This document shows, one piece after another, positions 1-8,809 of a stretch of DNA of 64,000 bases; the stretch's first letter is position 1, and the number at the start of each line of letters is the position of its first letter. The DNA comes from CAVYWD01 sp963772225 (lineage in GTDB: Bacteria; Myxococcota; Myxococcia; Myxococcales; UBA5297). The stretch spans positions 1,178,001 to 1,242,000 of the forward strand of contig CAVYWD010000002.1 in NCBI GenBank assembly GCA_963772225.1, written 5' to 3'. The notes under the pieces are model-generated. The model was not told where the DNA came from. It did no database searches and saw nothing but the letters and a program-made list of their open reading frames with translations. The position numbers and the translations under genes are program-made.

Positions 1-773
1 GGAGGCGCGGCGCCGGCGAGGACGCTGGCCGCGCACCGAGCGCTCAGGGCCAGGTCACGCCGCCGAGACTGGGGCGCCGCCGAGAGCTGCGACGCTGCCG
101 ACCATCCTGCGAAGGCCACCCCGTGGTCGCGGGCGTGGACGAGCACGTGCGCGGGCTCGAGCGCGCCGTGCGACCAGCCGCTCGCGTGGACGAACCCCAG
201 GAGCTCGAGGGTCCGGCGCCAGATCCAGACCGCGTGCCGCGGGTCGACGCCGCGCGGGTAGGCGCGGGAGACGTCCTCGAGCGTGTGGACGAAGCCCGAG
301 GCGTGCCGGACGGCGAGCGCCTCGCGGCCGCCGGCGGGCCCCTCCAGCTTGCCGCGGGCGACCGGCTGCGGGAGGCGGGCCGTGAAGACGTCGGCCCCCT
401 GCGCCTCGCTCTCCTGGAGCGCGCAGATCGCCTCCCAGGCGCGGTCGAGGCCGCCCGGGTCGCCGGCGCGCAGAGCCTTGATGACGACGCGCTCGGTGAG
501 GGGCGACGCGCGCGCGGCGAGGAGCACGTCGCACCGCGTGCCCGAGCCCAGGTGGCCGAGGACGCGGTATGGCACGCCACACAGGCGGGCGTCGGCGTTG
601 CCGGCGCCCTGCTCTTCCATCGCGGCCAGCGCGCGCCGGAACTCGGCGGCTCGGACGATGGCCCCGTCGGACGCGAAGGCGCTTCCGCAGTAGCTGCACG
701 TCACCACCGCCCGCCAGGCGCGCCCCGGGAGCGGGCCGCCGCAAGACGGGCACTTCAGCGCATGGAACGCCAT
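1..773 (-). CDS. Zinc-ribbon protein with degenerate Ser/Thr kinase domain (pseudokinase), 3' end outside window
   Basis: The frame opens at the ATG at 773-771 and stays open to the left edge, giving 257 visible codons. Cys8, Cys11, Cys26 and Cys29 form a CPSC...CSYC zinc ribbon. A kinase N-lobe follows: a glycine-loop-like GHLGSGT at 73-79 and the VVIK lysine at residue 99. The catalytic loop at 202-212 reads HGALEPAHVLV where active kinases have HRDLKPENIL, so the catalytic Asp is Ala204, and the DFG position (about 220-222) reads AFA. The fold assignment rests on these motifs; loss of phosphotransfer is an inference. Such kinase-like proteins are common in Myxococcota and may serve as scaffolds or regulators. 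Overlapping frames on both strands here are low-complexity Arg/Ala-rich shadows. Confidence 0.72.
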   Translation of the reverse strand, partial: MAFHALKCPSCGGPLPGRAWRAVVTCSYCGSAFASDGAIVRAAEFRRALAAMEEQGAGNADARLCGVPYRVLGHLGSGTRCDVLLAARASPLTERVVIKALRAGDPGGLDRAWEAICALQESEAQGADVFTARLPQPVARGKLEGPAGGREALAVRHASGFVHTLEDVSRAYPRGVDPRHAVWIWRRTLELLGFVHASGWSHGALEPAHVLVHARDHGVAFAGWSAASQLSAAPQSRRRDLALSARCAASVLAGAAP

Positions 774-1151
774 ACCGGGAGGCTACAACAGCGGTGGCGC
801 GGTGAACATGGAGGCTCGGTGGCCAACCGGTGGATCCGGAGCCCAAGCCGGCTTCCGAACCCGCCGAGCCCTGTGGCTCGGACCCGCGCGGACGGCGGTT
901 CACCACGGCCGATCATTTTCTGTTTGCGTATCCCTACCATCAGGTAGACGATTAGCGACCCCATGGTAGGATGCAGGTTGTCGTTCACCTGCGCATCGAC
1001 CTTCGACGCGACACAGCAAGCCGGGGGCACCGCTCGCACCTTGGCCCCCTTCGAACATTGCTGCTCGCGTCTCGCGCACTTCGAGGATCGTCCACCGAAG
1101 AATGGGTTGGAGCAGTCATTTCTGAGCGATGCCTCTCCTCGAGGACCGAAG
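774..1151. other. Divergent intergenic region
   Basis: These 378 bases separate the pseudokinase gene (minus) from the lipoprotein gene (plus) and must hold both promoters. I see no RNA gene or convincing terminator. An AGGA-containing ribosome-binding site lies just before the ATG at 1152. A frame extends upstream of 1152, but its product has no signal peptide and is not conserved-looking, so I treat it as non-coding. Confidence 0.5.
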
Positions 1152-3455
1152 ATGACTTCTTCATCCCCGCGCCTCCTTCTCCTCGCCGCGACAGCCCTCA
1201 GCGCCGGATGCATATTCAATCCCTCCAGCTCCGAAGACGCGGGATCGCGGAGAGTCGATAGCGGCCACGCAAGAGATTCCGGCGGCGCAAGAGATTCCGG
1301 CGGCGCAACCGATTCCGGCGGCGCAAGCGATGCCGGCGGCGCAACCGATGCCGGCGGCGCAACCGATGCCTCCGCGCCTTCTGACCTTCAGATCCTGCCG
1401 AGCGCGCCCTCTGTCTCTGTCGATCCTGGCAAGCCCATGCCCCAAGTCCAGTTCACCGCGACCAGCGGCGGCGAACCCGTTGCCGCGAGCTTCTTCATCA
1501 GCCGGAGCGACCTCGGTTCCATCTCCGACTCGGGCCTCTTCGTCGCCAGTGGGGCGGGAACGGGCGCCGGCGTCGTCACCGCCGAGTGGCGCGGGTTGGC
1601 GGCTACCACGTCGATTACCGTCCGCTTCGAATGGCAGCAGAACGGCGACTCGCCGGACGCAGGAGACAACTCGCCCGACGGCGGCCACGGCGGATGGGGC
1701 GGCGTCGGCGGCGAGGGGGTGGGCGGCCCTGTCTCGGCACCCGTGCAGACTGTGCTCTCGTCCCAGCCCGTGGCCGACCCCGGACTCGAGCTGCTCTATC
1801 CCTACGACGGCACCGTCTGGCCCAAAGGCGTTCTCGCCCCCCTGCTCCAATGGAGCTCGGCCTCGCGCGACTTTGACGCGGTCTCCATCGAGCTTAGCTG
1901 CACGAACCTGCACTTCGGCGGCACCTTCGCGCGAACCGCGACCCCGTTCACCCACCACCCCATCCCTCGCGCCGCGTGGAAACAGGTCCACGACACTTGC
2001 GCGGGCGAGTCGGTCGTTCTGCGGCTCGTGCTCGCCTCCCAGGGCGTCGCCTACGGCCCTCTCCAGGCGACCTGGAAGATCGCCCACGACGTGCTCAAGG
2101 GCACGGTCTACTACAACTCGTACGCGACCCGCCTTGCCAAGAACACCGTCGACATCGCGCTCGGCCCCGAGCCGAGGTTCGGCGGAGCCACCCTGGCCAT
2201 CACGGGCGAGGCGCTGGAGCCGACGCTGGTCGCCGGCAGCGACAGCACCGACGATTCGGGCTGCCGCGTCTGCCACGTGGTCGGGTCTCGCGGAGCCCGC
2301 CTGATAACCCAGCATGGGGACTGGATTTGGCGCTCCAGCGTTTACGAGCTCGGCGCGTCCGACCAAGAGACGGTGCTCTCGATCACCGATGGGCGCTACG
2401 CCTGGGGGGCCATCTCGCCGGACGGCTCGCTCCTCTTCTCGAACGCGGCACCGCTCGTCGGCGCGTCGACAGCGCCGAGCGCGCTGTACTCACTGCCCTC
2501 GGGCGCGTCCGTCACGACCACCGGCCTGCCGAGCGGCTTGTGCGCGGGGACGCCGGTCTTCTCGAACGACGGCACGAAGCTCATCTTCAACTGGTGGGCC
2601 GGCGCCGTCGGCGGCAACTTCGGCGACAGCCGCTCCTTGGCGGTGATGGACTTCGCGCCGCCCGGGCAGTTCTCGAACTTCTCTTCCGTGTTCACGCCCA
2701 GCGACTCGCAGTGGACCGCCCTCTATCCGAGCTTCACGCCCGACGGCACGGGCGTGGTCTTCCAGCTCCAACTCGTGGGCAACGGCAGAGAAGTCGGCGG
2801 CACCCGGGCGAACTGCGCAGGGCCGGGAGCGTGCAGCGACACGGGCGCGCGAGGCGAGCTCTGGTGGGTGGACCTCGCGACCAAGCAGGCGACCCGCTTG
2901 GACAAGCTCAACGGCGCGGGCTACCTGCCGACGGGCCCCTCGGCCCACGACGCGGACGCCACCCTCAACTACGAACCGACGGTGGGACCCGTGGCCTCCG
3001 GCGGCTACGCTTGGGTGGTCTTCACCAGCCGGCGGCTCTACGGCAACGTCGCGACCATCAACCCGTTCTGGAGCGACCCGCGCTACCACGACATCTCGAG
3101 CACCCCCACGACCAAGAAGCTCTGGGTCGCGGCGATCGATTTGTCCACGACCCCGGGGAAGGACCCGAGCCATCCGGCCTTCTACCTCCCGGCGCAGGAG
3201 CTGCTCGCGGCAAATTCTCGCGGCTACTGGGTCGCCGAGGTGTGCCGGGACAACGGCGAAGCCTGTGAGAGCGGCGACCAGTGCTGCAACGGGTTCTGTC
3301 GCGCGGCTCCGGGCAACGTCGGCGGGCTGGTCTGCAGCGACAAGCCGCCCGAATGCGCCAAGGAATACGAGCAGTGCTCGACCTCCGCCGATTGTTGCAC
3401 GGACACCCAACTCTTGTGCGTGAGCGGGCGCTGCACGAGCCCGGGGCCGAATTGA
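1152..3455 (+). CDS. Large secreted lipoprotein with beta-propeller-like domain, one CxxCH motif and Cys-rich tail
   Basis: This 767-residue protein starts at the ATG at 1152, which gives a lipoprotein signal peptide ending at Cys20 (SAGC). An upstream in-frame start would bury that signal. After a tandem hexapeptide linker (about residues 38-73) comes a bacterial Ig-like stretch (about 75-170), then a WD40/TolB-like region with repeated 'SPDGS' and 'FTPDGTG' blade motifs. Residues 371-375 are CRVCH, the covalent haem c attachment motif, so a haem may be bound. The last 70 residues hold Cys pairs (DQCCNGFC, ADCCT) of the type seen in secreted myxobacterial proteins. It is probably an exported, membrane-anchored protein; its substrate is unknown. 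It is monocistronic, converging on the gene at 3537. Confidence 0.75.
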   Translation: MTSSSPRLLLLAATALSAGCIFNPSSSEDAGSRRVDSGHARDSGGARDSGGATDSGGASDAGGATDAGGATDASAPSDLQILPSAPSVSVDPGKPMPQVQFTATSGGEPVAASFFISRSDLGSISDSGLFVASGAGTGAGVVTAEWRGLAATTSITVRFEWQQNGDSPDAGDNSPDGGHGGWGGVGGEGVGGPVSAPVQTVLSSQPVADPGLELLYPYDGTVWPKGVLAPLLQWSSASRDFDAVSIELSCTNLHFGGTFARTATPFTHHPIPRAAWKQVHDTCAGESVVLRLVLASQGVAYGPLQATWKIAHDVLKGTVYYNSYATRLAKNTVDIALGPEPRFGGATLAITGEALEPTLVAGSDSTDDSGCRVCHVVGSRGARLITQHGDWIWRSSVYELGASDQETVLSITDGRYAWGAISPDGSLLFSNAAPLVGASTAPSALYSLPSGASVTTTGLPSGLCAGTPVFSNDGTKLIFNWWAGAVGGNFGDSRSLAVMDFAPPGQFSNFSSVFTPSDSQWTALYPSFTPDGTGVVFQLQLVGNGREVGGTRANCAGPGACSDTGARGELWWVDLATKQATRLDKLNGAGYLPTGPSAHDADATLNYEPTVGPVASGGYAWVVFTSRRLYGNVATINPFWSDPRYHDISSTPTTKKLWVAAIDLSTTPGKDPSHPAFYLPAQELLAANSRGYWVAEVCRDNGEACESGDQCCNGFCRAAPGNVGGLVCSDKPPECAKEYEQCSTSADCCTDTQLLCVSGRCTSPGPN
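1263..1370 (+). repeat. Six tandem 18-bp units coding for a GGAxDS/A linker
   Basis: Six copies of an 18-base unit (consensus GGCGGCGCAAGAGATTCC) run head to tail inside the lipoprotein gene. Each unit is exactly six codons, so copy-number change would lengthen or shorten the linker without breaking the frame. Confidence 0.85.
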
Positions 3456-3536
3456 GCCGCGCGCCCGAAGTGATCGCACTTGAACGTGCTTTTCTCCTTC
3501 GATTCGCTTGGACGACAGCGACCCGATGCCGGCGCG

Positions 3537-6374
3537 CTATTTGAGCTCCAGCGACACCTCCGGCCGCCCGCCGTCCGCAGCGCCCTCGCCGCCTGCCAAA
3601 TACACCCGCTCCATGGGCGCGCCGCCGTCCGCCGTGAGCGCCGCCTGCACCGAGATGGCGCGCTCGCGCCGCAGGGCCTCGAGCCGCTCCGCAGGCACCG
3701 GATTCTTGGCGAGCACGGCCTGCTCCTCCTGCTCGAACGAGGCGTCGGGCGCGCCGCCGTCGCGGCCCGCCTGGAAGGCCTGTTTTACCCAGCTCTGCCA
3801 CCTCGCCTCGTCCACCGCGCCTCCGTCCAGGCCCCGGGCGATCCGCGCCTTGAGCTCGGCGCGCGCGAGCGCCTCGCCGTCCGCCGCCGGGTCGACGCTC
3901 GGGGTCATCTCCAGGCGCAGCCGCGGCCGGTCGGCGAGCACCTTGCCCAGGCTCGCGAGCTTGCCCTGCTCGGCGGGAAGCGGCTCGGTCTCGCCCGGCG
4001 CGAAGGCGATGGACTTGAGCGACTCCGGGTCGCCCGACACCAGCCCCGCGAGCAGCGAGAAGGGCGCGGTGGCCACCTTGGCCAAGATGTTCTTCAGCGC
4101 CGACACCACCACCGAGGTCCACCCGAACTGCGGGTCGGAGAGGTCGCCCTTCACGGGCAGGTCGAGGTCGATGAGCCCGGAGCGGTCAGAGAGAATGGCG
4201 ACCGCCAGCCCCAGCGGCAGCTTCGTCGCCTCGGGCCCGGGCGCCGCCACGGCATCGCCGAAGTCGAGCTGGTCGACCTTCAGCCGATTCTTCCCGTCGA
4301 GCTGCCGCGCCTGGACGCGCCATTGGAGGTCCAACGAGAGCTTGCCGGTCTGAATGGGCTGCGCCACGTACTTCACCGCGTACGGCGAGCTGAGCGGGAG
4401 GTCGTATCCGTTCAACGTGACCTTCACGTCGGCGAAGCTGTCCTTCCCCGCCGGGCGCACCGCGCCGGCCAGGGCGAGCGGCGCGCCATCGACCCGCGCA
4501 GTGAGGTCCATCCGCGCCGTCGACGGCTTGGGCGAGGTGAGGTTCTGCACCCGCCCTGTGATGCGCTGCAGCGACAGGGCTGCCGGCGGCGCGACCCGGC
4601 GGTCCAGCACGTCGATGCGCAGCTCCTCGAGCCGGACGAGCCCGACGCGCACGGCGAACGGCCGCTCCGGGGCCGCTTCGGCCGCGGTCGGCGCCGGCCC
4701 CAGCTGCGGGGCCTCGGGCGCGGGCCGCAAAAGCTTGCCGAGGTTCGAGTTGCCCTTCTCGTCCAGCTCCAACCGCAGGCGCGCCTTGGACAGCGCGACC
4801 GTGCCGAGGTCGGCCGAGCCCGGGCGCTTGGCGTACTTCAGCTTCTCCAGGAGGAGGCGGTCGAACGCGACCAGGGCCGCGCCAGCGGCGTCATCGAGGC
4901 GCAGGCCGCTCACCTCCACGTCGGCATCCGCCGAAACGTCCTCGCCCGCGAGCGAGATAGTTGATTTGAGGTCCAACAGACCGGCGGCCAGGGTCGCGTT
5001 CACTACCGAGGCCGCCGCGTAGGGCCAAAACGCAGGGAGCGGCAGCGCCTGGGTCTGAACGGCCAGCGTCGCGCGCAAAGGCTCGACCGACACTGGACCC
5101 GACGCCGAGAGCTCACCCCCTTCGACCTTGGAGGAGACGCGGACGGCAAACGGCTTGGCGAGCGGGAGCGCGAGGTCTCGCAGCTCGATCGCGAGGTCGT
5201 CCAAGGCGAGGGTGGCCGGCGTCTCGAGCGCGCGATCGTCCCAGCGGACGGAGAAGCGCTCGAGCGCGAATGAAGGCAGCGTGACGCGCCACGGGCCTGT
5301 GGCCGGACTCTGCGACGGCGAGGGCGCCGGTGCCGCGGCAGGAGCCTGAGGCGAGCGGCGCCCCGGCGGGCCGGCGAGCTCGGCGAGCTCCAGCGCGCCG
5401 CCCGGCAGGCGGCGGGCGGTGACGGCCCCTCCGGCGAGGTGGATTGCGGCGAGCGCAACCGTCTTCTTCAGAGTGTCGATGCGCTCGGCCGCGACCTCGA
5501 TGGTCTCGATCTGGATGCGTGGCGCGGGGTCGCGCGGGGCGGAGACTGAAAGACCCGCGAGCGCGACCTTCGTCCCTTCCAAGACGAGCCCCACGCCGGC
5601 GGCCGCGGAGTCGAGGGCATAGCGGGAGGTGATGGTCGCCTTGCCGCCGGTGAGACGGAGCTGGGTGGCGCCCGCGAGGTACGGCTCGAAGCTCGCCAGG
5701 TCGAGTCCGTCGACGAGCAGCTCGCCTTTGGAGTGCAGCGGGCTGGCGGAGAAGTCGCCCTTCCACCCCAGGCGCGTGTCGCCCAGGCGCGCATTGAACG
5801 TGTACGGGCTGTCCTTGCCGGCCTCGGTGGTGAAGCCGGAGAGCTCGAGAACGAGCGGCTTGAGCTCCGCGCGGAAGGGCTCAGGGCGCGAAAGGTCGAA
5901 GAAGCGCACCTCGCCTTCCGCAATGGAAAGGTGGGCGACGCGCACCACGCGAGGCTTCTGGGGCTCTGCGGGCGGCGTGGCGGCTGGGTCGGGCTTCGGC
6001 GGGAGCAGGTCGGCGATGCTCAGGGAGCCGTCTTTCAGGAGCCCCAGGCCGACCACGGGTCGGACGAGGCGGATCTCGTCGAAGCCGATGATGCCGCGCA
6101 CGAGGTCGGTGCCGGCGGCGTCGACGAGGAGCTCGTCGAAGGCGAAAAGCGGGCTGCCGTCGCGCTCGGTGACGGCCAGGCCGCGAACGCGCACCGCGAG
6201 CGTCACGGGGTTGAACCGGATGGAGTCGATGGCCACCGCGCGGTGGAGCAACGGCGGTAGGCGCTTGAGGAGCTGCCAGCGGGCGATGGGCCCGACCGCT
6301 ATGGCGCCGAAGAGGAGGTAGAAGGCGGCGAGCGACAGCGGGATCCATACGCGCTTCCTGCGGAGCCGCCTCAT
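3537..6374 (-). CDS. DUF748 / AsmA-like envelope protein
   Basis: This 945-residue protein begins with a basic stretch and a single membrane segment (about residues 10-30), so it is anchored in the inner membrane with a large periplasmic body. The body shows the repeated beta-rich pattern of the DUF748 family (for example RFNPVTLAVRVRGLAV near 52 and ITGRVQNL near 600), which is related to the AsmA/TamB/YhdP proteins thought to form hydrophobic grooves for lipid movement across the periplasm. The length is normal for the family and no break is visible. The ATG at 6374 is the only start that keeps the membrane segment. The stop lies 81 bases from the convergent lipoprotein gene. The family assignment is firm; the lipid-transport role is inferred from relatives. 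Confidence 0.85.
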   Translation of the reverse strand: MRRLRRKRVWIPLSLAAFYLLFGAIAVGPIARWQLLKRLPPLLHRAVAIDSIRFNPVTLAVRVRGLAVTERDGSPLFAFDELLVDAAGTDLVRGIIGFDEIRLVRPVVGLGLLKDGSLSIADLLPPKPDPAATPPAEPQKPRVVRVAHLSIAEGEVRFFDLSRPEPFRAELKPLVLELSGFTTEAGKDSPYTFNARLGDTRLGWKGDFSASPLHSKGELLVDGLDLASFEPYLAGATQLRLTGGKATITSRYALDSAAAGVGLVLEGTKVALAGLSVSAPRDPAPRIQIETIEVAAERIDTLKKTVALAAIHLAGGAVTARRLPGGALELAELAGPPGRRSPQAPAAAPAPSPSQSPATGPWRVTLPSFALERFSVRWDDRALETPATLALDDLAIELRDLALPLAKPFAVRVSSKVEGGELSASGPVSVEPLRATLAVQTQALPLPAFWPYAAASVVNATLAAGLLDLKSTISLAGEDVSADADVEVSGLRLDDAAGAALVAFDRLLLEKLKYAKRPGSADLGTVALSKARLRLELDEKGNSNLGKLLRPAPEAPQLGPAPTAAEAAPERPFAVRVGLVRLEELRIDVLDRRVAPPAALSLQRITGRVQNLTSPKPSTARMDLTARVDGAPLALAGAVRPAGKDSFADVKVTLNGYDLPLSSPYAVKYVAQPIQTGKLSLDLQWRVQARQLDGKNRLKVDQLDFGDAVAAPGPEATKLPLGLAVAILSDRSGLIDLDLPVKGDLSDPQFGWTSVVVSALKNILAKVATAPFSLLAGLVSGDPESLKSIAFAPGETEPLPAEQGKLASLGKVLADRPRLRLEMTPSVDPAADGEALARAELKARIARGLDGGAVDEARWQSWVKQAFQAGRDGGAPDASFEQEEQAVLAKNPVPAERLEALRRERAISVQAALTADGGAPMERVYLAGGEGAADGGRPEVSLELK

Positions 6375-6668
6375 GAGGACCTAACCCGGCCGAGCCGGAG
6401 CCAAAGAGGGTTGCCTTGGGATCCAGGCTCCAGACCCCAGGCTTCAGGAACTGCATTCCCTGGAGCCGAGGGGCTGGAGCCTTTGCCAGCCTGCACAAGA
6501 GTTCGCGCCGAAGGGACTATATAGCGCGTGGACGCGGGGCCGAGCTTCGGAATCCCGGGAGCGCGCGAAGGCTGCACACCCGAGCACTTGAGCGAGGAGG
6601 CGCACGGCTACGCGCCGGGCCGATGCTCTCCGTCCTCGAAGCCAGCGCGCCGCGAGCCTGAATCGAGA
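6375..6668. other. Intergenic region with repeated inverted octamers
   Basis: This gap lies upstream of the DUF748 gene and downstream of the AI-2E gene. It contains GGCTCCAG at 6426-6433 and its reverse complement CTGGAGCC twice (6460-6467 and 6474-6481), which could fold as alternative hairpins in RNA. No T-run follows, so I do not call a terminator. Nothing coding is apparent. Confidence 0.4.
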
Positions 6669-7775
6669 TCAGTGCGGTCTCAAGGGCTCGCGCTCCTCGG
6701 AAGTGCCATGGAGCGCGTCCTGTGCCCCTGGCGCGCGGGGGCGCTGCTGCCCTGCGACGCGGACGAGCGCCACCAGGAGGGTGACGGCGCAAGGGCCGAC
6801 GATGAGCCCGAGGCCGCCAAAAGCGAGCACGCCGCCGACCATGGAGAAGAACAGCACCGAGCCGCTCATTCCCGCGCCACCCCGGGCCACGAGCGGCTTG
6901 ACGAAATGATCCACCATTCCCGTGACGAGCAGCGTCCACGCGAGCAGGAACCCGCCCGCTGCGAAATGCCCCATGATGAGGAGCACCGCTGCCGCGGGCA
7001 CGCCTACCACCGCGGAGCCCACCGCCGGAATGAACGCGGCAAAGAACGTGAGGGCCCCGAAGACGAGCGACGCAGGCACCCGGGCGATGGCGAAGCCGCC
7101 CGCGGCGACCAAGGCCTGGACCGCGGCGCTGATCACGGTCGACGCCAATACCGAAACCATGGTGCGCCGGACCGCACCGACCAGCTCGTCGGTGAGCCCC
7201 GCGCCCACCGGCGAGACGCTGCGCAGCCATCCCAAGAGCGACGGGCCGTCGACGAGCAGGAAAAAGAGCGCGATCAGCATCATCGCCAAGTGAAAGATGA
7301 TCGTGCTGGTGCTCGACAGGGCATTGCCGAGCGCAGCCGCGGCAACCAGGCTTTTGCCGGCGAGCCTCGATGCGTACTCGCCGAGCGAGCTCGGCAGCCG
7401 CGCGAGCTGTTCGCGAATGAAGGGCTGGAAGCGCGCGGGCGCGCCCTCGAACAGCCCCTCGACGCCCTTGGACTGGATCAGCGCCTCCGCGTCATGGCCG
7501 AGCTGGATCGCCTGGGCGACGAGGTAGGTGGCGAGCAAGCCCAGCGGCACCAGCGCCAGGAGCAGCAGGGCGGCGAGCAACAGGCCCGCCGCTCGGCGAC
7601 GGCCGTGCAGCGCGCGCGCCAGCCGAGCCTCCGGGCCCGCGAGCGCGCCGGCCAGCACCGTCGCCAGCACAAGCGGCTTCCAGAGCGGGGCGATGACCGC
7701 TCCGAGCAACAGGAGGGTCGCCGCGAGCAGAAGAGCGAGCGTCGCCCGGCCGGACCGCGAAAGCGCGGGGGGCAT
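6669..7775 (-). CDS. AI-2E family transporter (PerM/YdiK-type membrane protein)
   Basis: The 368-residue product has the family layout: two N-terminal hydrophobic segments (about 12-50), another at about 65-90, a soluble loop (about 90-150), then four to five closely spaced hydrophobic segments to residue 345. The ends are short and charged. Members are annotated as AI-2E exporters or as ion/proton antiporters; the true substrate here cannot be told. Length and topology are normal. The start is an ATG at 7775. The upstream neighbour on the same strand is a fragment 156 bases away, so the gene is probably transcribed alone. Confidence 0.85.
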   Translation of the reverse strand: MPPALSRSGRATLALLLAATLLLLGAVIAPLWKPLVLATVLAGALAGPEARLARALHGRRRAAGLLLAALLLLALVPLGLLATYLVAQAIQLGHDAEALIQSKGVEGLFEGAPARFQPFIREQLARLPSSLGEYASRLAGKSLVAAAALGNALSSTSTIIFHLAMMLIALFFLLVDGPSLLGWLRSVSPVGAGLTDELVGAVRRTMVSVLASTVISAAVQALVAAGGFAIARVPASLVFGALTFFAAFIPAVGSAVVGVPAAAVLLIMGHFAAGGFLLAWTLLVTGMVDHFVKPLVARGGAGMSGSVLFFSMVGGVLAFGGLGLIVGPCAVTLLVALVRVAGQQRPRAPGAQDALHGTSEEREPLRPH

Positions 7776-7931
7776 GACACAACGCTGTCGAGTGACGGCG
7801 CCAGCGGCAGCGACTCCGGGGTGCCGGCCTCAAAGAGGGGAACGGGGCGTTCTGCCCGCGGCCTCGCTGCTCGGCGGTCGGCCCGGGCGCCCGATGCTTG
7901 CTCCGTCCGCCGCGGCCTTACCTCTGCCAGT

Positions 7932-8294
7932 TCAATTCGTCGGCGCCTGGACCTCGACGGCGAGATCGTCTCCGGTCCTCGGGCCATCGAGACGAGGCAC
8001 CAGATGGACCACCTTCTGGTCGGACACGAGGGCAATGGGAAGCCCCGTGCGCGGGTCCTGCGGCGGCTCCATTCCGAGGTCGGCCCACGAGCTCGGCAGT
8101 CTGCCTTCTCGGGCGGCCCAAAGGCGCACCCTGAGCTCGAGAGAAAGAATGCTGAGTCGCGCCTGCGACGCTCGCCATCGACGAAGAAAGTTGAGCCAGG
8201 TTTCCTTCGAGTCGTCTCCATAAGCCAGCGTGACAGCCCAAGGAGCGTCCCGCTGGATCCGCTCGATGGCGACATCGGCTTGTGGCGGTGGCAA
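7932..8294 (-). pseudogene. 5'-truncated protein of unknown function
   Basis: The frame codes for about 120 residues and has protein-like composition, including a stretch around 'GRLPSSWADLG' and 'DPRTGLPIAL', a pattern often seen in secreted or pilin-like proteins of delta-proteobacteria and planctomycetes. I do not recognise the family. There is no ATG: the frame starts right after a stop codon near 8311, with TTG at 8294 as the best candidate. At the same point the plus strand enters the middle of an isochorismatase gene, so this gene has most likely lost its 5' part in a rearrangement. Confidence 0.5.
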
Positions 8295-8309
8295 GCGCGA
8301 GGCGGCTTT

Positions 8310-8781
8310 GATTTGCTCGGCCCATCAGGCCGGCCTCCCCGTCATTTACGTCGTAGTGCGCTTTCGAGACGGCTACCCCGAGGTGAGCCCACAGAATGCG
8401 CGCTTCGCGGGCCTCAAGCAGTCGGGGCGCCTGCGCGAAGGCACGCCGGGGGCCGAGATCCACTCCCGCGTCGCTCCCAAGCCGGGCGATGTCGTGGTCA
8501 CCAAGCGCCGCGGCGGAGCCTTCTCGACGACGGACCTTGAAGCGATCTTGCGGGCGAAGAACGTCAACACGCTGGTGCAGGCGGGGATCGCCACGAGCGG
8601 CGTGGTGCTGTCGACGGTGCGTTGGGCCGCCGATATGGATTACCAAATCGCGGCAGTCGCTGACGCCTGTGCCGATCGCGATGCGGAGGTCCATCGCGTT
8701 TTGACCCAGAAGGTCTTTCCTGGTCAGGCGGCGGTCGTGAGCACGGCCGACGCGGTCAAGGCGATGGGTCAGCGGAAGTAG
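8310..8781 (+). pseudogene. 5'-truncated isochorismatase-like cysteine hydrolase
   Basis: From about 8316 the plus strand reads the middle and C-terminal part of an isochorismatase-family protein: AGLPVIYVVVRF, then KPGDVVVTKRRGGAF with the catalytic Lys, then GIATSGVVLSTVRWAADMDY. The N-terminal third, with the catalytic Asp of the usual 'DMQNDF' strand, is absent. The position often held by the nucleophilic Cys (TSGVVL) has no Cys. The frame runs back to 8230, but residues before 'HQAGLP' do not look like the family. It ends 28 bases before the histidine kinase gene. Probably a non-functional relic. Confidence 0.7.
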
Positions 8782-8809
8782 GGCCCGGCTCCGGGCGCTG
8801 AAAACACCG

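Noticed and set aside
3480..4964. Plus-strand frame of 494 codons opposite the DUF748 gene
   Set aside because: Low-complexity Arg/Leu/Glu composition mirrors the third codon positions of the real minus-strand gene.
6528..8540. Plus-strand open frame of about 670 codons opposite the AI-2E gene
   Set aside because: It is rich in Arg, Glu, Gln and His, has no domain, and lies opposite a clear membrane-protein gene and two fragments; it is the GC-rich antisense shadow.
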